Part shown: positions 1-7,417 of the stretch, in pieces | How positions within the stretch are numbered: position 1 is the stretch's first letter | Layout: the number at the start of each line of letters is the position of its first letter | DNA from: Tistlia sp040905785 | GTDB lineage: Bacteria > Pseudomonadota > Alphaproteobacteria > Kiloniellales > DSM-21159 | Assembly (NCBI RefSeq): GCF_040905785.1 | Contig: NZ_JBBDQW010000006.1 | Location: forward strand, 124,001-188,000 | Length of the DNA: 64,000 bases | Direction of reading: 5' to 3' | Position numbers and translations under genes: made by a program | The notes under the pieces: model-generated | Database searches by the model: none | Told to the model about the DNA's origin: nothing | What the model saw: the letters and a program-made list of their open reading frames with translations, nothing else

Positions 1-907
1 AGAGCGGCAGGGTGAACAGCAGGAAGGTGCCCGACACCAGGATGTCGAAGAGGCGCTTGGACAGGCGGAACAGCAGGTTCGAGCTGAAGCCGCCCGAGAA
101 GATCAGCCAGCTGGGATACAGGTCGGACAGGTTGACGCGGCCGGTCTCGCGCTCGAGGTAGCTGGTGAGGTCGAGCACCTCGATGCCCTTGAAGCGGCAC
201 TCCAAGAGCTCACGCGTCGGCATCGCGCCGCGCCGCTCGTCCAACGCCACCACGACCTGATGGACTCCCAGCTCCTGGGCCAGGCTGGCGAGCGAGCCCG
301 ACGGCTCGAGCAGCCGGTCTTCGGCAACGGCGATGCTCGCCGCGCCCGCTCTGGCGCGGCGCTCGCCGACGGGGTTTTCGGGGGGCTGGTAGGGCAGGAA
401 GCCGACGATGCGGGAGGTTGCCTCCTGGGGCAGCACCGCCGACAGGCCTGCCGCCTGCTGGCCGGCCCCGAGGATCAGGACCCGCTGGGAGAGCCCCCCG
501 GTCGCGGAGAATACGTGGATGGCGACGTAACGGACGAGCCCGACCAGGGGCACCGCCAGGACCATGGAGAGCGCGATCGGCAGTGCCAGAGCGTTCATGT
601 CAGCCGTCCCTGCGAGCGCCAAGGCGAGCAGGCCGGCGAGTCCGAAAACCAGGGCCGCGCGCAGGATCGCGGTGCGCAGCGAGGTGCGGGCCTTCGGTTC
701 GTAGAGCCCCAGCGAGAACATCAGGGTGATGAGAAGCCCGCTCCAGGCTGCGGCGACCAGCGTGTCTCCCGGCAGGCTCCCCTCGGTCTCGACCGACATC
801 CCCAGCTGCGTCGACAGCGCCGCGAGAACCAGAAGCCAGAGCAGTGCCCACTCACCCAGCGCCAGCGCCACCGTCGCTCTGCGTGTGTAGATTCCGAAGA
901 ACGTCAT
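1..907 (-). CDS. XrtA-system undecaprenyl-phosphate sugar transferase (N-terminal part)
   Basis: This gene runs off the left edge. About 302 codons are visible from ATG at 907 and the catalytic C-terminal half is missing. The start is preceded by GGGGTGAGCG. The visible part opens MTFFGIYTRRATVALALGEW and has several hydrophobic segments in the first ~120 residues. A Rossmann-like region follows (VLILGAGQQAAGL), and then the junction FSGGFSSNLLFRLSKRLFD that leads into the bacterial sugar transferase domain. This arrangement is typical of the exosortase-linked EpsB-type initiating transferase, which loads a sugar phosphate onto undecaprenyl phosphate at the inner membrane to start each exopolysaccharide repeat. 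The neighbouring XrtA locus supports this. The exact sugar cannot be told. Confidence 0.85.
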   Translation of the reverse strand, partial: MTFFGIYTRRATVALALGEWALLWLLVLAALSTQLGMSVETEGSLPGDTLVAAAWSGLLITLMFSLGLYEPKARTSLRTAILRAALVFGLAGLLALALAGTADMNALALPIALSMVLAVPLVGLVRYVAIHVFSATGGLSQRVLILGAGQQAAGLSAVLPQEATSRIVGFLPYQPPENPVGERRARAGAASIAVAEDRLLEPSGSLASLAQELGVHQVVVALDERRGAMPTRELLECRFKGIEVLDLTSYLERETGRVNLSDLYPSWLIFSGGFSSNLLFRLSKRLFDILVSGTFLLFTLPL

Positions 908-1273
908 CGCTCACCCCATGAAGAAACGACCAACTTGGCTCGCAAAAACCCAAGCGGGCACAGCGTGGCGGCGGCAATCTCGAACGTCGGGTAGTGAGCA
1001 GATGCCGGAACGGCGTATGGATACCTTCCGACGGGGCTGCCACTACCTGTGACGATAATCGCTACGCTAGAAAGCTACGTACTGCCTTCTCGCTCCGCAG
1101 ACCATGCGGTGAGGAGAACGCCGAAGCGCCGATCGCGTTCCACACCAAATTGGCGAGAAGTACGATTCAATGCGCGTCAGGTCCCGGACTATCCGGAGTC
1201 GCTAGCAATTCCGCGGGATCCGGGCGCGCGCGCCCCGGCAGCGTGGCGCTCTGGAATCAGGAAGCGCGCGCGC
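908..1273. other. Gene-free stretch upstream of the sugar transferase
   Basis: No convincing gene is seen here. The open frames on the plus strand lack ribosome-binding sites and protein-like composition. The stretch presumably carries the promoter of the minus-strand sugar transferase. I searched the minus strand by eye for a sigma-54 pattern like the one at 4186 and found no correctly spaced copy. Confidence 0.5.
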
Positions 1274-1438
1274 TCAGAGGAGGCCCGTCAGGCCGAAGTA
1301 GATCGCAAGCCAGCCGAGCAGCGACAGCGCGAGCCACAGGCCGAGCGCCGCCCCCGCCGACAGCCGCCGCCGTGGGCGGGAGGAGGTGGTCCTCTGCCCG
1401 GTGGCTTGGCCCTTGGTCGCGGAGACGATGCGGCTCAT
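1274..1438 (-). CDS. Small single-pass membrane protein, 54 aa
   Basis: This is a short ORF opening MSRIVSATKGQATGQRTTSS. A basic stretch (RPRRRLSAGA) is followed by one clear hydrophobic helix, WLALSLLGWLAIYFGLTGLL, which ends at the C-terminus. Positive charges before the helix suggest a cytoplasmic N-terminus. It has the layout of a real small inner-membrane protein rather than a GC shadow. It lies between the initiating sugar transferase and a GNAT-like gene on the same strand, so a role in the exopolysaccharide machinery is possible but only inferred from position. I do not recognise a family. Confidence 0.55.
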   Translation of the reverse strand: MSRIVSATKGQATGQRTTSSRPRRRLSAGAALGLWLALSLLGWLAIYFGLTGLL

Positions 1439-1731
1439 CAGCGATCCTCACCTCGGTTCGACAGGCGCGCCGGCTGCAACCGGGACCGGCCAATGCTATC
1501 AGGGAGTCTTCTCAGGCCCCGCCGGCAAACTGGAATCGGTCGGTGGAGCATCCTGAGTAGGACATCCTATCCTTCGTGTGCTTTCGACACAATTCACATA
1601 ATATTAAAACGGGTAGTATTCAACTGGAAACTCGTTAGTTTTCTGGTCTTCGTTCGTTCCGACTCTAGGTTAATCGCAGCGGATCTTGTCGTCGGGACGG
1701 GCACTTCATTGGTGTCGGACCTGGGCCATCT
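1439..1731. promoter_or_regulatory. AT-richer gap with a possible minus-strand promoter
   Basis: This gap is noticeably AT-richer than its surroundings around 1560-1680. Read on the minus strand it contains TTGAAT (1617-1622), followed at 14-17 bp by TATTAT/TATGTG-like hexamers. That could be a vegetative promoter for the 54-aa gene and the sugar transferase downstream. The match is modest and nothing else supports it. No gene is seen in the gap. Confidence 0.3.
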
Positions 1732-2829
1732 CTACAGTTCGCCGGTCGGTCGTCCTCGAATGTATTTGGGACCCAGATTGCGCGCGGCGATTGCAAGCCC
1801 GAAGAGCGTCCTCTTGCTGTAGGCAGCGAGCCCCCAGCGCTGAAGGCGCGTGGTCATCCAATCCGACTTATAGTGATCATCCCCCCGCCCGAAATCTACT
1901 AGAGCGAAGGTGCCGCTGTCCAGCGCGCACTCGATCGCCCGGTAAATGAGCAGCGTGCCCGGGGACCAGTGCTTCCAGGCCGAATCGTAAGCGAGCTTGA
2001 AGATCGTCGCCTTGCCGGCCGCGACCGACCAGATCTGCGCGGCGATCGGCCGGGCGTCGGCCTGCAGAATCCAGACGAGCAGCGAGCCGTCGCCGAGGCC
2101 GCGGCGAATCAGTTCGGGCAGGAAGGCCTTGTGCGGTTCCGGCGGCTGCCAGGCGGCGGCCTGGACGGTCTCGTAGCAGCGGAGCGCCTCCTCGGCCTCC
2201 TGCGGCCGGTCGAAGCACCGGAAGGCGATCGCGTGCTCGCGTTCCAGGGCCTTGAGCTTGCGTCGCACGGTGCTGCGCAGCCGGCCCGGGCGGCCCTGCC
2301 AGTAGTCGCCGAAAGCCAGGCCGTCGCACGGCAGGGACCAGTTGCCGAAGTCGGCGAAGCGCTCGACCCGGAAGGCTGCGCCGCGCAGTGCGCTCTCGAG
2401 GATGCCGAGCGTTCCGTCGGCCTCGTCGAGCGCGCGGAAGACCAGGCGGTCGGGCGGGCGGCGCCGCGCGCCGAGGGCGCTGGCCCACTCCGCGATGGCG
2501 CGGCGCGAGCTCGGGTCCTCGGCCAAGCCGGGGGGCGCGTAGTAGCTGCTGTAGAAGTTCGCCAAGGCGTGCAGCTCGTAGCCGCGCAGGCCGAAGCCGC
2601 GCAGCGGCGCGCGCCTCAGCGGCAGGTCGATGACTTGACCCGACCCGCCGTGGAGCCGATGGACGACGGCGGTTTCGCCGGGGCCGAGGCAGGTATCGGC
2701 GAGCAGGCGGAACCATTCGCGCGATGTGAAGTATTCCGACGAGCAGATCGCCGGCCCGGCGACGCCGCCCCGGTCCCCGGCGTCGGCCTCGGGCAGGCGC
2801 AGATACTCCGAGAAGGGAATTTCCTGCAT
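1732..2829 (-). CDS. GNAT/FemAB-like (BioF2-type) acyltransferase
   Basis: This 365-residue protein starts at ATG 2829 (MQEIPFSEYL). It resembles the GNAT/FemAB-fold acyltransferases common in exopolysaccharide loci (CelD/BioF2-like). It has an N-terminal substrate-binding half, a basic helix pair near the middle (GRLRSTVRRKLKALEREH), and a C-terminal acceptor fold with IAAQIWSVAAGKATIFKLAYD and DFGRGDDHYKSDW. The DFGRG-type ending also occurs in the XrtA FemAB-like protein at 13180. The likely role is transfer of an acyl or aminoacyl group to a sugar or lipid-linked intermediate. An upstream in-frame start at 2922 would overlap the divergent glycosyltransferase, so 2829 is preferred; AAAGGCGAGG precedes it. 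Confidence 0.75.
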   Translation of the reverse strand: MQEIPFSEYLRLPEADAGDRGGVAGPAICSSEYFTSREWFRLLADTCLGPGETAVVHRLHGGSGQVIDLPLRRAPLRGFGLRGYELHALANFYSSYYAPPGLAEDPSSRRAIAEWASALGARRRPPDRLVFRALDEADGTLGILESALRGAAFRVERFADFGNWSLPCDGLAFGDYWQGRPGRLRSTVRRKLKALEREHAIAFRCFDRPQEAEEALRCYETVQAAAWQPPEPHKAFLPELIRRGLGDGSLLVWILQADARPIAAQIWSVAAGKATIFKLAYDSAWKHWSPGTLLIYRAIECALDSGTFALVDFGRGDDHYKSDWMTTRLQRWGLAAYSKRTLFGLAIAARNLGPKYIRGRPTGEL

Positions 2830-4120
2830 GCCTCGCCTTTCGAGCAAGCCCGCGTCCGAAGCCTCTTGGCAGGAGGCGACCGGGACCGCGGAGCGGCCGG
2901 TCAGGCTGTTGACGATCACCACTCTCTACCCGAACGCGGCCGAGCCCAACAAAGGTATCTTCGTCGAGAACCGCCTGCGCCACCTGCTCGCCAGCGGCCG
3001 CGCCCGCTCGCGCGTGATCGCACCGGTGCCCTGGTTTCCGAGCGCCCACCCGCGCTTCGGCACCTACGCCGCCTACGCCCGCGCGCCGCGGCAGGAGCAA
3101 CGGCATGGCATCGAGGTCGCCCACCCGCGCTACCTCGTCGTCCCCAAGGTCGGGATGACCCTGGCGCCCTTCCTGCTGTTCCTGGCGATGTGGCGGGAAG
3201 TCCGGCGCCTGCGGCGCGCTGGCTTCGAGTTCGACGCGATCGACGCGCACTACTATTATCCGGACGGTGTCGCCGCCGCGCTGCTGGCGCGCCTGCTCGG
3301 CAAGCCGCTGACGATCACGGCCCGGGGCACCGACATCAACCTGATACCGCGCTACGCCCTGCCCCGACGCCTGATCCGCTGGGCGATCGGCCAGGCCGCT
3401 GCCTCGATCACCGTGTGCCAGGCACTCAAGGACGTGCTTGTCGAGCTGGGTGCCGAGCCCGACAGCGTCACCGTGATCCGCAACGGCGTGGACCTCGAGG
3501 CCTTCCGACCCCTCGACCGCGAGGCGATCCGGCGGAGGATGAAGCTCGAGGGCCCCGTCGTGGCCTCGGTCGGCTATCTGATCGAGCGCAAGGCCCACGA
3601 CCTGCTGATCGCCGCCCTGCCCGAACTTCCGGGAACGACGCTGCTGATTGCCGGATCCGGGCCCGAAGAGGCGCGGCTGCGCCGCCAGGCCGAAACCCTG
3701 GGCGTCGCCGGGCGCGTGCGCTTTCTCGGCGCCCTGCCCCACGATGCCCTGCTCGAGGTCTACAACGCCGCCGACGTCACGGCGCTTGCCTCGAGCCGCG
3801 AGGGCTTCCCCAACGTCCTGCTGGAATCGATCGCCTGCGGCACGCCGGTCGTCGCCAGCCGCGTCTGGGGCACGCCCGAACTCATCACCAGCCCGAGCAT
3901 CGGCCGGCTCGTCGACCCGCGCGAGCCCGCCGAGTTCGCCCGGCAGATCCGGGCGGTGCTCGACGAGCGGCCCGATCGCTCCCAGGTACGCGTATTTGCC
4001 GAAGGCCTTTCATGGGACAAGGCGACCCGGGCCCAGCTCGCACTGTTTTCGCGGGTGATGGGGGCCGGACATGCCCGGAGTGGATGTAAGGCGAGGCTGA
4101 CAGGGACCCCGATCCTGTAA
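2828..4120 (+). CDS. Glycosyltransferase family 4 (TuaC-like)
   Basis: This 430-residue protein has a two-domain GT-B fold. The N-terminal domain opens LLTITTLYPNAAEPNKGIF, a hallmark of TuaC-like enzymes. The C-terminal nucleotide-sugar domain has SVGYLIERKAHDLLIAALPEL, the GSGPEEARLRR loop, and the EX7E-type region SREGFPNVLLESIACGTPVV. It probably adds one sugar to the lipid-linked exopolysaccharide repeat on the cytoplasmic side. The start at ATG 2828 follows GAAGGGAA and shares the palindrome GCATGC with the divergent gene. Its last ~25 bases coincide with repeated ACAGG motifs upstream of the PEP-CTERM gene. Confidence 0.88.
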   Translation: MPRLSSKPASEASWQEATGTAERPVRLLTITTLYPNAAEPNKGIFVENRLRHLLASGRARSRVIAPVPWFPSAHPRFGTYAAYARAPRQEQRHGIEVAHPRYLVVPKVGMTLAPFLLFLAMWREVRRLRRAGFEFDAIDAHYYYPDGVAAALLARLLGKPLTITARGTDINLIPRYALPRRLIRWAIGQAAASITVCQALKDVLVELGAEPDSVTVIRNGVDLEAFRPLDREAIRRRMKLEGPVVASVGYLIERKAHDLLIAALPELPGTTLLIAGSGPEEARLRRQAETLGVAGRVRFLGALPHDALLEVYNAADVTALASSREGFPNVLLESIACGTPVVASRVWGTPELITSPSIGRLVDPREPAEFARQIRAVLDERPDRSQVRVFAEGLSWDKATRAQLALFSRVMGAGHARSGCKARLTGTPIL

Positions 4121-4167
4121 CGCAATTTGACAGGCCCGGGGTGGCGTGCGGCGCAGTCGCCTGTCGG
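4098..4167 (+). promoter_or_regulatory. Candidate activator sites upstream of the sigma-54 promoter
   Basis: TGACAGG occurs at 4098-4104 and again at 4128-4134, exactly 30 bp apart (about three helical turns). Inverted half-sites CCTGT occur at 4114-4118 and 4160-4164. The pair at 4114 and 4130-4134 forms an inverted repeat. They lie 20-90 bp upstream of the -24/-12 promoter, where an enhancer-binding protein would bind. The function is inferred from position and repetition only. Confidence 0.45.
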
Positions 4168-4185
4168 GAGCCCTCCACAACCGCT

Positions 4186-4200
4186 TGGCACGGGGATTGC
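4186..4200 (+). promoter_or_regulatory. Sigma-54 (RpoN) -24/-12 promoter
   Basis: The sequence TGGCACGGGGATTGC matches the RpoN consensus TGGCACG-N4-TTGC at every conserved position. The GG (4187-4188) and GC (4199-4200) lie 12 bp apart as required. It stands 45 bp upstream of the PEP-CTERM gene, with the start of transcription expected near 4212. PEP-CTERM genes of exosortase A systems are known to be controlled by sigma-54 with the PrsK/PrsR two-component pair, so the context fits. The activator is not encoded in this window. Confidence 0.85.
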
Positions 4201-4212
4201 GTCTCACCCCGT

Positions 4213-4232
4213 CATGAGTGGGGGCACTCATG
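4213..4232 (+). promoter_or_regulatory. 5' untranslated stem-loop of the PEP-CTERM mRNA
   Basis: This is a perfect inverted repeat: CATGAGTG, loop GGGG, CACTCATG. It begins at the predicted transcription start of the sigma-54 promoter and ends two bases before the AGGAG ribosome-binding site (4234-4238). It could protect the 5' end of the mRNA or modulate translation; as DNA it could also be an operator. Confidence 0.6.
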
Positions 4233-4244
4233 TAGGAGCGACCG

Positions 4245-4967
4245 ATGTTTTCCGGCTTACGAGCCTTATCTCTCGCCGCCACCATGGCTGCGGCCATGGT
4301 GGCGAGCGGGACCGCATCAGCGGCCGACGCGAGGACCCTGAGCGGTACCGCACTCTGCCTGGACTGGCTGGATGTCAGCAGCGAGCACCTCTGCCGTTGC
4401 GGCGACCTGCAGCTCGTCGCAAACCAGCCGGCGGGCGCTCAGGCGTCGAAGCCGGCCTGGCGCTATGCGCCCGTGGGACCGGCCGGGACTTCTGGCTGGG
4501 CCGGTGCGGGCGGCGCACCCGCGCCCGTGCAGACCGCCTTCATCCCGGACGGCTTCCTTCCGAACAGCGGCCTGGTGGGCGGACCCTCCGCTTCCGGACT
4601 GTCGAACTCGGCGGCCCCGCCGTTGAGCAACGGCCCGCAATCGACGTCGACGCCCGGCGGCCCCAAGGACCAGGGACCGATCGTACCGGCCCCTAGCCAG
4701 AAGCAGCCCCCGGCGATCTCCGGACCGCCTGTGACCGGCGGCGGCACTGGCGACGACCTGCTTGAGGAGGACGACCTGGAGCAGGTGATCGAGACCGCGC
4801 TGCCGCTGCCGCCGGTGCCCGAGAACCCCGCGCCGATCGCGTCGCCCCAGGTGACCCAGGTGCCCGAGCCGTCCTCGATCCTGCTGCTGCTGGGGCTCGG
4901 CGGACTGCTCTGCGGCTATCGCTTCGCCGCAGGAAGCCTGCGCCCGGCCCGGAGGACCGACTGCTAG
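4245..4967 (+). CDS. PEP-CTERM sorting-signal protein
   Basis: This 240-residue exported protein is the probable cargo of the exosortase encoded at 10353. An N-terminal signal peptide (MFSGLRALSLAATMAAAMVA, cleavage near ASA-AD) is followed by a short Cys-containing segment and a long Pro/Gly/Ser-rich disordered region. An acidic patch follows (DDLLEEDDLEQ, ~170-180), and the tripartite sorting signal ends the protein: VPEPS (Pro-Glu-Pro at 207-209), a hydrophobic helix (SILLLLGLGGLLCGYRFA) and a basic tail with three Arg. AGGAG lies 6 bases before the ATG. Such proteins are processed by XrtA and are linked to biofilm or floc matrix. The mature function is unknown. Confidence 0.92.
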   Translation: MFSGLRALSLAATMAAAMVASGTASAADARTLSGTALCLDWLDVSSEHLCRCGDLQLVANQPAGAQASKPAWRYAPVGPAGTSGWAGAGGAPAPVQTAFIPDGFLPNSGLVGGPSASGLSNSAAPPLSNGPQSTSTPGGPKDQGPIVPAPSQKQPPAISGPPVTGGGTGDDLLEEDDLEQVIETALPLPPVPENPAPIASPQVTQVPEPSSILLLLGLGGLLCGYRFAAGSLRPARRTDC

Positions 4968-4983
4968 GCCGGTCCATTCAGTC

Positions 4984-5008
4984 ACGCTCCGCCGTCGCGG
5001 GGGAGCGT
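4984..5008. terminator. Possible bidirectional terminator hairpin
   Basis: An inverted repeat ACGCTCC / GGAGCGT with an 11-base loop lies between the convergent PEP-CTERM and deacetylase genes. There is no clear T-tract, so termination is only suggested by position. Confidence 0.3.
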
Positions 5009-5127
5009 CCTCGACACGGCCGCGGCTGCCATCCGTTCGTTGCCCCCTCCCCCCAAGAGGCTAGGCTGATGGATGGGCGGCCGCGGTCGTGGCCGTTCGG
5101 TGCAAGGCTCGGACTGGCAAGCGGCCC

Positions 5128-6213
5128 TCAGCTTCGTCCTGTGGCGATGGCGGCGCGGGGGTCACCCGCCCCGCGGGGATCGGCGAGACCGGCCGGCCGG
5201 TCCTGCTCCAGCGCCCGGGCCCGCAGGGCGAGCGGGCCGATCGGCTGCCCGTTCAATTCTCCCATGAAGAAGGCCAGATAGCGCTCCAGCCTGCTTACCA
5301 GCGCATCGCGCTCTGCCACCGTCGCCGAGTAGGGGGTGCCGCCGACCATCGAGGAAGGGCTGTGCAGGCTGACGACGAAGCACTGCTGGCCCTGGCCCAG
5401 GCGCCTCAGGGTGAAGCGCTTCATGTCCTCGAAGCGATGGCCTTCCGGACTCAGCCTGATCCGCTCGACCAGGCGCAGGCGCGCCATCAGCCCCGCGGCG
5501 CGGGCCATGCGGCCGGCCGGGCGGCCGCTGAGCTCGAACATGCGCGCGCCCCAGCGGGCCAGGCCGCCGACGAAGCCGCCGCTGTTCGGCAGCTCCAGAA
5601 CGCCGCCGGGCTGACCCAGCCAGCCGATGCGGTCCTCGAAGCGCAGGTAGTTGGGGCCGCCGTCGGGCGAGAAGTCGAAGGCCGGCGTGGCGCTCATGTC
5701 GACCAGGAAGCCGAGCCGTTGCAGGATCTCGAGCGTGTTCGCGCCGAAGCCGTAGCGGCCCGCCTTGTGGATCAGGGCCGGGTGGCCGAAGCGCTCGCGG
5801 ATGCGCCCGGCAAGGCGCTCCAGCTTCTCGGCCTCCAGCGCGGCCGGCAGGTTGCCCTGATAGCTGTTGAAGTTGTCGATCGCCTCGGCGAAGGGCGGGT
5901 TGACCCAGGTGTGCAGCTGGGCGCCGATCTCGGCGCGGCCGTCCTCGACCAGCCGGCCGAGGACCTCGACGGCGTGGTCGCTGTCGGCGACCGGGTAGTC
6001 GATGGCATAGACCGGCCGCACGCCGTAGGCCTCGAAGATCCGCTGGAAGCGCCCGATCTCGTCAATGGCGGAAACCGAGGTCTCGCCGCGGTCGAAGGGC
6101 TTGTGCCAGTCGAACTCCTCCTCGGTGTCGACGACGACGACCAGCGCCGGCCGCTCGAGACGAAGCGGTGCGGACAGGCGCCGATGGCGCTGGGCGAGTG
6201 CGCAGGGGATCAT
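5128..6213 (-). CDS. Polysaccharide deacetylase-family (WalW-like) protein
   Basis: This 361-residue protein starts MIPCALAQRHRRL at 6213. The core has the NodB-type metal motif (ALVVVVDTEEEFDW), a later Q-L-H-T-W motif, HKAGRYGFG, and CFVVSLHSPSS near the C-terminus, as in WalW-like deacetylases. The predicted role is removal of acetyl groups from N-acetylated sugars of the exopolysaccharide. It is distinct from the canonical XrtA deacetylase at 14267. Its ATG overlaps the TGA of the upstream glycosyltransferase (ATGA), so translation is probably coupled. It is the last gene of the minus-strand run before the convergent PEP-CTERM gene. Confidence 0.8.
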   Translation of the reverse strand: MIPCALAQRHRRLSAPLRLERPALVVVVDTEEEFDWHKPFDRGETSVSAIDEIGRFQRIFEAYGVRPVYAIDYPVADSDHAVEVLGRLVEDGRAEIGAQLHTWVNPPFAEAIDNFNSYQGNLPAALEAEKLERLAGRIRERFGHPALIHKAGRYGFGANTLEILQRLGFLVDMSATPAFDFSPDGGPNYLRFEDRIGWLGQPGGVLELPNSGGFVGGLARWGARMFELSGRPAGRMARAAGLMARLRLVERIRLSPEGHRFEDMKRFTLRRLGQGQQCFVVSLHSPSSMVGGTPYSATVAERDALVSRLERYLAFFMGELNGQPIGPLALRARALEQDRPAGLADPRGAGDPRAAIATGRS

Positions 6214-7409
6214 GGCCGCCCCTCGCTTTCCCGTCCGGCGGGCGCGCTCGTCCCGGCGACCCGCTGCGCGCCTAGCCTCTCGGCCAGCTGCTCGACCCGC
6301 CGGGCATTCGCGGCCCAGGTCCATTCCCGTGCCAGCAGGTGTCGTGCGGCCGCGGCGCCCAGGCTCGCGCGCAGGTCGGGCTCGTCGCACAGCCGGCGCA
6401 GCGCCGAGCCGAAGCCCTCGGGGTCGGCCTCGTCGAACAGCAGGGCGTTGCGCTCGTGCTCCAGGATCTCGCGGACATTGCGCGCCGCCGGCGCGACGAT
6501 GGCGCGGCCGGCCGCCATGTACTCGAACAGCTTGAGCGGCGAGGCGTAGTCCACGACCCTCGGCTGCAGGGCGATGTCGAAGGCCGCGACATAGGGCGGC
6601 AAGGCGGCGCGCCGGAGCACGCCCGTGAAGGTCACGTTGCCGGTCAGACCGAGCGCCTCGACCTGCCGCTTCAGGGCGGGCAGCGCGGGTCCGTCGCCCA
6701 CCGCCAGCAGATGCAGCGACTCCCTGTCGGGCTGCCGGGCGAGCCAGTCGATGACCCGGTCGAGCCCGTGCCACTCGCGGATGAAACCGACGAAGCCGAG
6801 CACCAGCTTGCCCTGGAGCCCCAGCCCGTCGCGCAGGCTCGCGCCATCCTGATCCGCCAAAAACGCCTCATTTACGCCATTCTGCACGACGAGGATACGC
6901 TCCTCGGGCACGCCGGCCCGGCGCACATGGTCGGCGAGGGCATCCGTGACCGGCAGCACGGCGTCCGCCGCGCGCCAGACCGTGCGCTCGCTCCAGCGCG
7001 CGAGCGAGACCAGCGATAGTCCGCCGTGGTCGCGCCGCTCCGCGAAGAGAGGCGCGTTCACCTCCAGGATCAGCGGCACGCCGGTCAGCCGCTTGAGCAG
7101 CACGCCCGACAGCAGGAAGAGCGCGTAGCGCTCGTAGAAGACCTCCGGCCGGACGCGCCTGTAGGCGCGCCAGAGCCGCAGGAAGGCCGGCAGGTTGTAG
7201 CCGAGCTCGAGCAGCTCGAAGGCCGCCCGCGGCAGGATTCGCTTGATCCGCGACTTCATCGTGGTGCCGGTGCCGAAGCCGACTCCCGACACCTTCGGGC
7301 CGACCATCTCGAGGGCGTGGCCGCGCGCGCGCAGGCACTGCGTCAGTTCCTCGATATGGACGAACTGCCCGTCGGCCGAGGCCACCCTGTGCTGGTAGAG
7401 AATTCTCAT
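6210..7409 (-). CDS. Glycosyltransferase family 4 of the XrtA locus
   Basis: This 399-residue GT-B glycosyltransferase starts MRILYQHRVASADGQFVHI. A PEVFYERYALF segment lies in the N-terminal domain. The C-terminal domain has GFVGFIREWHGLDRVI, the GDGPALPALKRQ loop and the donor-binding SPLKLFEYMAAGRAIVAP. It probably acts on the cytoplasmic face of the inner membrane, adding a sugar to the undecaprenyl-linked repeat unit. It lies 8 bases after the family 2 glycosyltransferase and overlaps the deacetylase start, so it is part of the exopolysaccharide operon. The much longer upstream frame is not used. Confidence 0.88.
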   Translation of the reverse strand: MRILYQHRVASADGQFVHIEELTQCLRARGHALEMVGPKVSGVGFGTGTTMKSRIKRILPRAAFELLELGYNLPAFLRLWRAYRRVRPEVFYERYALFLLSGVLLKRLTGVPLILEVNAPLFAERRDHGGLSLVSLARWSERTVWRAADAVLPVTDALADHVRRAGVPEERILVVQNGVNEAFLADQDGASLRDGLGLQGKLVLGFVGFIREWHGLDRVIDWLARQPDRESLHLLAVGDGPALPALKRQVEALGLTGNVTFTGVLRRAALPPYVAAFDIALQPRVVDYASPLKLFEYMAAGRAIVAPAARNVREILEHERNALLFDEADPEGFGSALRRLCDEPDLRASLGAAAARHLLAREWTWAANARRVEQLAERLGAQRVAGTSAPAGRESEGRP

Positions 7410-7417
7410 CGGCGGCC

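Noticed and set aside
994..1822. Overlapping plus-strand open frames between the sugar transferase and the GNAT-like gene
   Set aside because: No ribosome-binding sites, no domain signals, and composition of shadow frames; the minus-strand 54-aa ORF fits better.
5128..6774. A longer form of the WalW-like deacetylase starting at 6774
   Set aside because: The added residues are Arg/Ala-rich shadow of the glycosyltransferase; ATG 6213 forms a normal ATGA overlap.
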